From Pseudomonadota bacterium (GTDB taxonomy: Bacteria > Pseudomonadota > Alphaproteobacteria > Reyranellales > Reyranellaceae), in assembly GCA_023416135.1 (NCBI GenBank), contig JAEZIF010000509.1, positions 1 through 22,275 on the forward strand: a stretch of 22,275 nt of DNA, written 5' to 3'. The position numbers were made by a program, and so were the translations under genes. Within the stretch, counting starts at the first letter, position 1. Every line of letters starts with the position of its first letter. Below the pieces are notes generated by a model. It did no database searches, was not told the origin of the DNA, and was given only the letters and a program-made list of their open reading frames with translations. Shown piece by piece: positions 16,270 through 22,275 of this stretch.

Positions 16270-16800
16270 CGGGCGCGAACTTGATGGCGAGGCTGATGCG
16301 CGCCTCGGTGCACAACTTCGACGGCGCACCGCCTCGATGGCGGATCATGCCGTCGAATACGACCATGCGTCCGGGCCGAGGCGCCACGCAAAAGGCATGG
16401 GACCAGGACCATCGGGATAGAGGATGAGTTCCCCGGCCCAGTCCTCGGCCCACCGAGAATTGATGAAGGCGAGAGCGGTCCATCCTTCGCCGTCCTCGTG
16501 CGCGAACTGGAAATCGCCGTGCAGATTGAAGTTCGCATAGATTCGGTAGGTCGAACCGCAGGCAATACGCCGTTCCCGCAGAAAGGCGCGAGCCGCGCCC
16601 GTCAGCATGAGGAGCGCCGGGTGGTCGTCCCACTCCGCTCGGTCGAACTCGTCTTTGAGGTGACGGATGTCTCGGGTGTCCGGGCGGTCCGAGTCGCTGA
16701 GCGTCATCGGCAGGCGCGAAAAATGCGTGTGGATCTTGCGCGCGGCGGCGCCGTCGAGAACCCCGTCGAGAATGAACGGCTCGCCCTCAATTGTAGAAGA
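16214..16800 (-). pseudogene. 2-oxoglutarate/Fe(II) oxygenase (prolyl-hydroxylase-like), frameshifted
   Basis: Two reverse frames together give a 2OG-Fe(II) oxygenase domain of about 195 residues. The first runs EGEPFILDGVLDG, then ARKIHTHF, YRIYANFNLHGDFQFAHEDGEGWTALAFIN and WAGELILYPDG. The second continues PRPGRMVVFDGMIRHRGG and ARISLAIKF to a stop at 16214. Metal ligands would be His and Asp of HED plus the His of RHRGG, and the Arg of ARISL would bind 2-oxoglutarate. The junction lies near 16395-16405 at CCTTTTGCG, where one missing base explains the change. No credible start codon precedes EGEPF in its own frame. Adding or removing single bases would join it to the ORF ending at 16787. 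It is probably a decayed gene; sequencing indels are the alternative. Confidence 0.8.
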
Positions 16801-17535
16801 AGAGGTCGCGCGGCTCGGCGGGGCCTCCCGGCAGTCGCTCGATCCCTCGCAGCAGCCGGTCGCCGATCGACAGGTCCTGTTGGTCACGCATCAGGGTGAA
16901 GACTCCCAGGGTCTCGCCAGGGAACGACTCGTAGTCATAGCGGGCGATGTACTGGCGCAACAGGAATTCGAAGGCCTCCTTCGGCATGCACTCGACGACG
17001 GCAGCCGAGAGCGGCTCACAGAGGTTGAGATTGAGGAAGCGAAAGTCCGGCGCACGGCTGAGGGGAGCCTGCCAGCTGCACTCCGGATCGAGGCGCGGAC
17101 CCGCCGCGCACATCTCGCCGTGCTTGACCTTGGCCCACAACCGTTCGCCGACTTCTCCAACGAGCCGCTGCTTCCATGCCTCGTCGCACCCGATCGGCCC
17201 GTCGAGGCGCTTGTCCGAAAGACGGAGCCTTCGTTGAAAGGGCGAGCCGAGCCGCGGCGATGAGGAAGCCATCCATCGAGCCGCGAATGGGCACCCATGA
17301 ACACCGCGCCGCGTAGCGGATTGAAGCCGTCAACGCGCGTCTCGATCGCCTCCTCGTACTTTCAGCGCGCGTCGATGCCGCGCCGGACGATGGTGATCGC
17401 CGGATCGTCGAACACCTTCGCGAGCAGCGGGATGCGCAGCAACGACTCCGGATGGAGGGCGCCGCCGTTTCCAGCGCCGTCCGCCGACGTCGCTTCGGCC
17501 GGCAAAGGTGCCTGGCGTGGCAGGGCGTGGTCCAT
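16787..17535 (-). pseudogene. unrecognised interrupted ORF upstream of the oxygenase
   Basis: I do not recognise this gene. From an ATG at 17535 the frame reads MDHALPRQAP, later LLRIPLLAKVFDDPAITIVRRGIDAR, and stops at TGA 17362-17364. The same frame then continues with coding-like, GC3-rich sequence (KYEEAIETRVDGFNPLRGAVFMGAHSRLDG). Downstream the coding signal moves to another frame (LSDKRLDGPIGCDEAWKQRL, FRFLNLNLCEPLSAAVVECM, YIARYDYESFPGE, DLFFYN) ending at 16787. That final part is open for 161 codons from 17272, but its ATG has no ribosome site. Deleting one base in the AATTGAG at about 16785-16791 would fuse DLFFYN directly to EGEPFILDG of the oxygenase, so this may be the N-terminal half of one longer oxygenase. 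It starts 7 bp after the lysine-rich protein gene. Confidence 0.55.
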
Positions 17536-17542
17536 GGCCGGC

Positions 17543-17767
17543 CTAGATCGTGATCTGCTTCATCTCCTTGATGGTCTTCTTGATGTCCTTGTCGACCTTC
17601 TTCAGCGTCTTTTTCTCGAACTTGTCCCACTTGGCGTCGTATTTTTTCTGAGCTGAAGAAGCGGTGATGCGCGCTCCCTTTCTCGATCCGAACGTCTCCT
17701 GGATGTCTGCGAGCGTGACGGCTTTCACTGCTGAACTCTTCTTGGCCGTCGCCTTCCTGGTCGCCAT
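17543..17767 (-). CDS. small lysine-rich basic protein, hypothetical
   Basis: A 74-residue protein with a clear ribosome site (AGGAGG five bases before the ATG at 17767). It is dominated by Lys, Ala and Thr: an N-terminal basic tail MATRKATAKKSSAVKAV, a short segment LADIQETFGSRKGARI, then a long charged helix KKYDAKWDKFEKKTLKKVDKDIKKTIKEMKQ with heptad-like hydrophobic spacing, suggesting an amphipathic or coiled-coil helix. The tail resembles those of nucleic-acid-binding or histone-H1-like bacterial proteins, but no family is assigned. AAG-rich codon use sets it apart from its Arg-rich neighbours. It is intact and heads the minus-strand unit whose later members are degraded. Confidence 0.75.
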   Translation of the reverse strand: MATRKATAKKSSAVKAVTLADIQETFGSRKGARITASSAQKKYDAKWDKFEKKTLKKVDKDIKKTIKEMKQITI

Positions 17768-17982
17768 TGCCGCCTCCTGTTAGCTGGTGACTGGATGATC
17801 GGCAGGTTGCAGCGAGCCTGCCGTGCAATGACCGACACTAACGTCGGCGTGCAGCGAAGGGTAGACCTGCTACGGCCAGTAGCAGCGACCGTTACACGGC
17901 TGTCACACCGCCGATAAAGGCCTCGACACATCGCCTCCCTATTATCGCTCCCGGTGGATTGGACCGACACACGGGAAGCACG
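17768..17982. other. divergent intergenic region
   Basis: 215 bp between the lysine-rich protein (minus) and the 50-residue ORF (plus). It contains a small inverted repeat, GGCAGG (17801-17806) and CCTGCC (17817-17822), and an AT-rich TATTAT at 17940-17945 that could be a -10 but lacks a good -35. Nothing else is evident. Confidence 0.6.
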
Positions 17983-18135
17983 ATGAAAACCGAGGCGCGT
18001 TACAAGAGGGACAGCTCGATCGACATCGCAGTCTACAGGGTGCGCGCGCAACACCGGCGTGCCGAGTACGTACGTTCGACGATCTCGTCCCTGTTCTCGC
18101 ATATTTCCAGGCTTGGGCAACGGGTGGGCTGGTGA
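17983..18135 (+). CDS. small ORF, 50 residues, hypothetical
   Basis: An ATG at 17983 opens a 50-residue frame (MKTEARYKRD ... RVRAQHRRAEYVRSTISSL ... RLGQRVGW) whose stop overlaps the GTG of the next gene in GTGA. It is basic, probably one amphipathic helix, and resembles in general character the many short Arg-rich alphaproteobacterial proteins with an 'RAEYVRSTISSLFSHISRL'-like helix. GGGAAG lies seven bases upstream as a weak ribosome site. The stop/start overlap with a recognisable membrane-protein start supports it being real, but its small size limits certainty. Confidence 0.5.
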   Translation: MKTEARYKRDSSIDIAVYRVRAQHRRAEYVRSTISSLFSHISRLGQRVGW

Positions 18136-18297
18136 ACCTTCTCGACTCCGTGGGATTTCTGGCTTCCGGTCTCGTTGTCGCAGCGTTCTGCATGAGGGAC
18201 CTCATTCCGCTGCGGCTGACGGCACTGGCCAGTAATGTCGCCTTCCTGGCTTATGGGCTCGGCCTTGGCCTCGATATCGTTGCGTCAGTAATCGCCT
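18132..18297 (+). pseudogene. truncated small inner-membrane protein (YgjV-like)
   Basis: A GTG at 18132 starts NLLDSVGFLASGLVVAAFCMRDLIPLRLTALASNVAFLAYGLGLGL, two hydrophobic helices with the motif F-C-MRD-x-IPLR-x-x-A-x-x-SNVAF-x-AYG. This pattern is typical of small YgjV-like or cyclic-nucleotide-protein-associated membrane proteins of about 80-90 residues. In those the motif is followed by a third helix and L-P-x-N. Here the similarity stops near 18273 and the frame runs antisense into the amidase gene, open until 18452. The 3' end appears lost where the amidase module begins. Family identification is by motif memory. Confidence 0.5.
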
Positions 18298-18319
18298 GCG
18301 GCGGTTTGGAAACCGCCGC
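18298..18319 (-). terminator. palindromic hairpin at the end of the amidase gene
   Basis: Perfect 10-bp arms (18298-18307 and 18310-18319, GCGGCGGTTT and its complement) around GG begin at the last base of the amidase stop codon. No T-run follows on the minus strand, so it may act as a weak or bidirectional terminator or as an mRNA-end stabiliser. Confidence 0.5.
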
Positions 18320-19833
18320 TACATCTTCTTCCAATTGCCGGCCTGCTCGAAGGCGAAGGCGGCCTTGTAGATCGTCGGCTCGTCGAAGTGCTTGCCGACC
18401 AGCATCAGCGATACCGGCAGACCGTCGGACATGCCGCAAGGCACGGCCATAGCCGGATGGTGTGTGATATCGAACGGCGCGGTGTTGGAGATCATGTTGA
18501 GCGCGCGCTCGACATAAAGCTCGCGCGGCGCGTCGGCCGGCGGCAGTTCGCTCGCCTTGATCGGCGTGGTCGGCATCATCAGCAGATCGAATTCGCCCAG
18601 CGCCTGGTCGTAGGCGGCAGTCAGGAGCCGCGTCTGGTTCATCGCCTTGCCGTAGTAGCGGCTGCCGTAATAGCGGCGGATGTAGGTGCCGAGCATGGTG
18701 AAGAGCTTGGTCGTCTCCGACATCTCGTTGGCGCGGTTGCGCCAGTTGCGATGGAAGTCCATCAGGCTGGTGACGTAGAGATCCGGCCGGCTGACGCCGT
18801 AGCCGTCGCCCCACATCATCGTCTGGGTCAGGCCCTCGGTGCCGATCGGCATCCACAAGGCGGGCGCCACCATGTGCATGGGGATCGAGACCTCCCCCAC
18901 CGTGGCGCCGAGCGATTCGAATTCCTTTGCGGCCGCCCTCACCTTGGCATTGACGTCGGCCTCGGCGTTGGCCTGGGCGAAGCCCTCCCTCACCAGGCCG
19001 ATCTTGAGGCCCTTGATGTCGCCCTGCAGCGCCTTGGTGTAGGGATGCGTCTTGACGTTGATCTGCCGCGAATCGTAGCCGTCGGGACCGGCCAGCACCT
19101 CGAGCAGCAGGGCGTTGTCGGCGACGTTCGCCGTCATCGGGCCGGTATGGTCGACATAGACCTCGATCGGCATGATGCCGGTGTAGGGCACCAGCCCGTG
19201 CGTCGGCTTCATGCCGTAGGTGCCGGAGAACGACGACGGCATGCGGATCGAGCCGCCCTGGTCGCCGCCCAGCGCCATGTCGGCCTCGCCCAACGCCACC
19301 AGCACGGCGCTGCCCGACGAGGAACCGCCGGCCGAGTAGCCCATCTTGTAGGGATTGTGCACCGGGCCGGTGGCGTTGGTGTGGCTGCCGCCGGACAGGC
19401 AGAAGTTCTCGCAATGCGCCTTGCCGACGATGGTGCCGCCGGCATCGAGGATGCGGGTCACGACGGTGGCATCGATGTCGGGCACATAGCCCTCGAGCGT
19501 CGCTGCGCCGTTCATCATCGGCACGCCGGCCAGCATGATGTTGTCCTTCAGCACGACCGTCTTGCCCTTGAGCTTGCCGCGCGCCGCTCCTTCCACCCTG
19601 GTCTTGACGTACCATGCGTTGTGCTTGTTCTCGTCACCGGTCGGCCGGTAGCCCGGCGTGCGCGGATATTTCACGCGCGGCAGGTTGTCGGGCATGGCAT
19701 CGACGACGTTGTAGGCCGCCACGCTCGGCCGCATCAGGTCGATGAAGGACTTCACGTCGGCGTCGGTCAGCGACAGGCCGACATCGGCCGCGATTTCGCG
19801 CAACTGCTCTTCGGTGGGGACTTGAACGGCCAT
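18319..19833 (-). CDS. amidase, nitrile-pathway type, paralogue of the 12646-14151 enzyme
   Basis: A 504-residue amidase-signature enzyme. AGGAGG five bases before the ATG fixes the start at MAVQVPTEEQ (19833). The triad is Lys96 (VLKDN), Ser171 (AGGSSSGSA) and Ser195 (GGDQGGSIR), at the same positions as in the central-operon amidase. Shared blocks include VKYPRTPGYRP, VAGVPMMNG/LAGVPMMNG, LEGYVP-IDATVVTRILDAGGTI-GKA and AY-x-x-AL. Differences cluster in the middle (PALWMPIGTEGLTQTMMWGDG versus PHIWSGIILEGAAEMMLKGYG), the region lining the acyl pocket in this family, so specificity probably differs. It is 23 bp after the ATPase gene, as last gene of a permease-ATPase-ATPase-amidase operon. 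A 519-codon frame on the opposite strand is a shadow. Confidence 0.94.
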   Translation of the reverse strand: MAVQVPTEEQLREIAADVGLSLTDADVKSFIDLMRPSVAAYNVVDAMPDNLPRVKYPRTPGYRPTGDENKHNAWYVKTRVEGAARGKLKGKTVVLKDNIMLAGVPMMNGAATLEGYVPDIDATVVTRILDAGGTIVGKAHCENFCLSGGSHTNATGPVHNPYKMGYSAGGSSSGSAVLVALGEADMALGGDQGGSIRMPSSFSGTYGMKPTHGLVPYTGIMPIEVYVDHTGPMTANVADNALLLEVLAGPDGYDSRQINVKTHPYTKALQGDIKGLKIGLVREGFAQANAEADVNAKVRAAAKEFESLGATVGEVSIPMHMVAPALWMPIGTEGLTQTMMWGDGYGVSRPDLYVTSLMDFHRNWRNRANEMSETTKLFTMLGTYIRRYYGSRYYGKAMNQTRLLTAAYDQALGEFDLLMMPTTPIKASELPPADAPRELYVERALNMISNTAPFDITHHPAMAVPCGMSDGLPVSLMLVGKHFDEPTIYKAAFAFEQAGNWKKM

Positions 19834-19856
19834 CGTTTCCTCCTGGGTCGAACCGG

Positions 19857-20558
19857 TTACGGCGCAAGGTGGTGCATGAGCTTGGGATCGACCCTGACCG
19901 AGGCGGCCGGCCCGTCGAGCGCGACATGTCCGCGGTCCATCACATAGGCGTGGTTCGCGACCTCGAGCGCGAGCTCGATGTGCTGCTCGACCAGGATGAC
20001 CGCCATCTCGCGCGAGAGCTGCTTGAGGCGCCCGGCGATCTCCTCGATCACGCCGACCCACACGCCTTCAGTCGGCTCGTCGAGCATCAGGAGCCGCGGC
20101 CGACCGAGCACGGCGCGGCCGATCGCGAGCATCTTGCGTTCGCCGCCCGACAGCGTGCCGGCCGTCTGCTGCAGCCGCTGGGCGAGCTTGGGAAAGAAAT
20201 CGAGCACATAGTCCATGCCCGAGCGATCGGGCTGGCGGACGCAACCCAGCAACAGGTTCTCGCGCACCGTGAGCTTGGCGAAGATCGCGTGCTCCTGCGG
20301 TACATAGCCGATGCCGCGCCGGACGCGTTGCTCGGCACGCTCGCCTTCGATCGAGGCGCCGTCGAAGCGGATCGTGCCCGACATCGGCGGCAGCTCGCCG
20401 AACAGGGCCTTCAGCAGCGTCGACTTGCCCGCGCCGTTGCGCCCCAGGATCGCGACCGCGCCCTTCGCCGGCACCTTCAGCGAGACGCCGAAAAGCGCCT
20501 GGCTGCGGCCGTAACCGGCGCTGAGGCCCGCGACCTCGAGGAAGGCCGGCTCAGACAC
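19857..20558 (-). CDS. ABC transporter ATP-binding protein, LivF type
   Basis: A 233-residue ATPase. The GTG at 20558 (VSEPAFLEVAGL) overlaps the preceding gene by 8 bp and is preferred over an ATG at 20609 inside that gene. Walker A is GRNGAGKS (39-46), Q88 lies in YVPQEH, the signature LSGGE is at 136-140, Walker B is LLMLDE (156-161), and the switch is His192 (VEQH). The stretch after Walker B reads TEGVWVGVIEEI, where LivF relatives usually have EGLAPxIVEEI or EGIQPSIIEEI; the proline is absent, an unusual D-loop. It is paired with the LivG-type ATPase next door. The substrate is inferred to be an amide or related compound from the downstream amidase. Confidence 0.92.
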   Translation of the reverse strand: MSEPAFLEVAGLSAGYGRSQALFGVSLKVPAKGAVAILGRNGAGKSTLLKALFGELPPMSGTIRFDGASIEGERAEQRVRRGIGYVPQEHAIFAKLTVRENLLLGCVRQPDRSGMDYVLDFFPKLAQRLQQTAGTLSGGERKMLAIGRAVLGRPRLLMLDEPTEGVWVGVIEEIAGRLKQLSREMAVILVEQHIELALEVANHAYVMDRGHVALDGPAASVRVDPKLMHHLAP

Positions 20559-21285
20559 GGGTGGTGAACACCTGCTGGACCTTGGGCGAGCGCTGGATGG
20601 TCTCGACATCGCCGTGGTCCAGCACCTTGCCCTGGTCGAGCACGGTGAGCCGATCGCAGATGTCGCGGATGAAATGCAGGTCGTGCTCGACGATGATCAG
20701 GGTGCACTGCGTCTTGATCGGCTGCAGAAGCGTGCCGGTCACCCGCCTCTCCTCGGGGCTCATGCCGCCGGTCGGCTCGTCGAGCAGCAGCAGCCGCGGT
20801 TTCAGCGCCAGCGCCATGGCGATCTCGAGCCACTGCTGCTGGCCGTGGCTGAGCTCTCCCGCCAGGTCATGGGCGCGATCGACCAGCCGGAAGCGCTCCA
20901 GCAGTGCCGTGATCTCGCCGTCGAGGGCGCGGCGCGACCGCGACAGCAGCAGCCGCGGCAGGCTCTCGCCCGACTGCGTGGCCAGCAGCACGTTGTCGTA
21001 GACCGACAGCTCGGGCAGCACGGCCGTGATCTGGAATTTGAGGCTGAGCCCCAGGCGGGCGCGTTCATAAGGTGTCGCGCGCGTGATGTCGTGTCCGTCG
21101 AAGACGATGCTGCCGGAGTCGGCGAAATGCGCGCCGGCGACCGCCTTCAGGAGCGTGCTCTTGCCCGAGCCGTTGGGCCCGATCAGCCCGTGGAACGTGC
21201 CGGCCTGCACGTCGATGTCGACGCCGTCCAGCGCCCGCAGGGTGCGGAACGTCTTGCTGACGCTGCGGATTTCCAGGAGCGCCAT
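20551..21285 (-). CDS. ABC transporter ATP-binding protein, LivG/UrtD type
   Basis: A 244-residue ATPase. The ATG at 21285 begins one base after the permease stop (TGACATG); the longer frame to 21357 lies inside the permease gene. Walker A is GPNGSGKS (36-43), the signature LSHGQ (145-149) sits in LSHGQQQWLEIAMALALKP, Walker B ends Asp169-Glu170, and the switch is His201 (IVEHD). The LSHGQQQWLEI string is shared with the UrtD-like protein of the central operon, so the two transporters are relatives. It should couple to the LivM permease encoded upstream and to a LivH partner outside the window. Confidence 0.93.
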   Translation of the reverse strand: MALLEIRSVSKTFRTLRALDGVDIDVQAGTFHGLIGPNGSGKSTLLKAVAGAHFADSGSIVFDGHDITRATPYERARLGLSLKFQITAVLPELSVYDNVLLATQSGESLPRLLLSRSRRALDGEITALLERFRLVDRAHDLAGELSHGQQQWLEIAMALALKPRLLLLDEPTGGMSPEERRVTGTLLQPIKTQCTLIIVEHDLHFIRDICDRLTVLDQGKVLDHGDVETIQRSPKVQQVFTTRV

Positions 21286-21286
21286 G

Positions 21287-22275
21287 TCAGCCGCCGCTGT
21301 CGCCGCGGCGGCGGCCGTAAGACCCGATGCGCTCGCGATCGGAGACGAACAGGCCAAGCAGCCCCTTGGGCTGGAACATCACCACGGCCAGCAGCACCAG
21401 GCCGAGGATGACTGGCCAGATGCGCTTGATGGCGTCGATGTCGGCCAGCACGTAGGTCAGCACCTCGACCGTCGCCGTTCCGAGCACGGGACCGATCAGC
21501 GTGCCCGAGCCGCCGAACAGGCAATAGATGACGGCCGTCGTCGACAGGCCCGGGCCCATGTTGCCTGGACCGATGAACCCCTGGTGATAGCTGTAGAGCG
21601 CGCCGCTGAGGCCGGCGACCATGCCGGCCAGGGAGAAGACCAGCGCCTTGAAGAGCTGGACGCGGTAGCCGAAGAAGGCCAGCCGCTCCTCATTCTGGCG
21701 CATGCCGGCGAGCACCAGGCCGAGCTGCGACCGCTTGAGGAAGCGCGCGCCGGCATAGACCAGGACGAGGACGATCAGCGCCAGGAAATAGAACGCCGTG
21801 CCCTCGACGAACTCGTAGTCGCCGAGCTGCAGCAGCTTGACGGAGGAGAGACCGTTGCCGGCGCCGACATACTGCCAGCCGGAAACCAGCCGCTCGGCGG
21901 CATAGGAACCGGTCAGCGTGCCGAGCGCGACGAAGATGCTGGTCGGCGGCTTGCGGCCGAGCAGCAGGAAGGCCGCAAACAGCCCGGCAAGCAGCAGCCC
22001 GACCAGCATGGCCAGCGGCAGCGTCGCCCACAGCTGGCTGAACTCAAGGTCGCGGCCGACCAGGGCGATGACGTAGCCCGCGACGCCGAAGAACAGCGCC
22101 TGGCCGAAGCTCATGATGCCCGAAAGGCCCCAGCACAGATCGAAGCTGATGGCGAGCAGCGACAGGATCAGCACGTTGGTGGCGAGCGTGACGAGGTCGG
22201 TGCGGTCGCCGAGCGCGACGGGAACGACCAACGCCACGGCAAGCGCGCCTCCTTCGACGTAGGGCAGGACGCGGC
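21287..22275 (-). CDS. ABC transporter permease, LivM/UrtC type, partial (N-terminus outside window)
   Basis: A membrane protein open from the window edge to a stop at 21287 (about 329 codons seen). A GTG at 22237 could be read as a start, but the frame upstream to 22275 stays open and encodes VLPYVEGGALAVALVVPVAL, a natural continuation of the first LivM helix, so the gene almost certainly begins outside. The family signature LLAISFDLCWGLSGIMSFGQALFFGVAGY follows. RQNEERLAFFGYRVQLFKALVFSLAGMVAGLSGALYSY is the coupling loop and following helix, and the C-terminus is hydrophilic (VSDRERIGSYGRRRGDSGG). It is the first visible gene of the second amide-transporter operon; a LivH permease and a binding protein are expected to the right. 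Confidence 0.92.
   Translation of the reverse strand, partial: RVLPYVEGGALAVALVVPVALGDRTDLVTLATNVLILSLLAISFDLCWGLSGIMSFGQALFFGVAGYVIALVGRDLEFSQLWATLPLAMLVGLLLAGLFAAFLLLGRKPPTSIFVALGTLTGSYAAERLVSGWQYVGAGNGLSSVKLLQLGDYEFVEGTAFYFLALIVLVLVYAGARFLKRSQLGLVLAGMRQNEERLAFFGYRVQLFKALVFSLAGMVAGLSGALYSYHQGFIGPGNMGPGLSTTAVIYCLFGGSGTLIGPVLGTATVEVLTYVLADIDAIKRIWPVILGLVLLAVVMFQPKGLLGLFVSDRERIGSYGRRRGDSGG

Noticed and set aside
16395..16410. Programmed -1 frameshift in the oxygenase gene
   Set aside because: The CCTTTTGCG context is not a canonical X-XXY-YYZ slippery heptamer in the zero frame, and the gene also lacks a proper start, so decay is simpler.
17362..17364. In-frame TGA as a selenocysteine codon
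   Set aside because: No SECIS-like hairpin is evident directly after it, the context does not match a known selenoprotein, and other frameshifts occur in the same gene.
18388..19947. 519-codon plus-strand frame opposite the third amidase
   Set aside because: Shadow of the amidase coding strand. The amidase has a full catalytic triad and ribosome site; the shadow has neither motif nor start signal.
22235..22237. GTG as the true start of the right-edge permease
   Set aside because: The frame is open and encodes plausible membrane-helix sequence up to the window edge, so the start is outside.

Overview
The window is GC-rich and gene-dense, with strong G/C preference at third codon positions, Shine-Dalgarno starts and many 4-11 bp gene overlaps. 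Gene content (Urt/Liv-type amide or urea transporters, amidase-signature enzymes, a class III CoA-transferase, a rhizobial-style double-palindrome element) suggests an environmental alphaproteobacterium. That placement is inferred from content; no rRNA or marker gene is present. No tRNA, rRNA, CRISPR array or transposase gene was seen.

Left part (1-5500). A partial alpha/beta hydrolase (minus) diverges from a three-gene plus-strand operon: an epoxide-hydrolase-like hydrolase, a luciferase-like flavin monooxygenase and a CaiB/BaiF CoA-transferase, which looks like a small catabolic module. Facing it is a dead HpcH/HpaI (citrate-lyase-beta-like) gene. It is broken by a 124-bp element made of two large palindromes and by a separate 1-nt frameshift. 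Behind it lies a short remnant of a GhrA-type 2-hydroxyacid dehydrogenase, then an orphan HicB-like small protein.

Centre (5505-16269), the main system. Eight minus-strand genes form one tightly packed operon: two amidase-signature amidases, an acetamidase/formamidase (FmdA family) and a complete Urt/Fmd-type ABC importer (binding protein, two permeases, two ATPases). The operon starts at a sigma70-like promoter (about 14363-14391) and has a leader of about 200 nt with an intrinsic terminator (14208-14248) ahead of the first amidase. Divergent from it are amiC (amide-sensing periplasmic-binding-protein fold) and amiR (ANTAR antiterminator). The layout predicts that amide binding to AmiC frees AmiR to read through the leader terminator, switching on import of short amides or urea together with their hydrolysis to carboxylate and ammonia. 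Two small hairpins just upstream, the second using terminator bases, are the candidate AmiR target.

Right part (16214-18297) is a decayed patch. It holds a frameshifted 2-oxoglutarate/Fe(II) oxygenase, an unrecognised interrupted ORF upstream of it, an intact lysine-rich 74-residue protein, a 50-residue ORF, and a 3'-truncated small membrane-protein gene.

Far right (18298-22275) is a second amide module on the minus strand: a permease (continuing off the window), two Liv-type ATPases and a third amidase that is a close paralogue of the first amidase of the central operon. The two modules form a duplicated 'transporter plus nitrile-pathway-type amidase' arrangement, but only the central one has visible AmiC/AmiR control.
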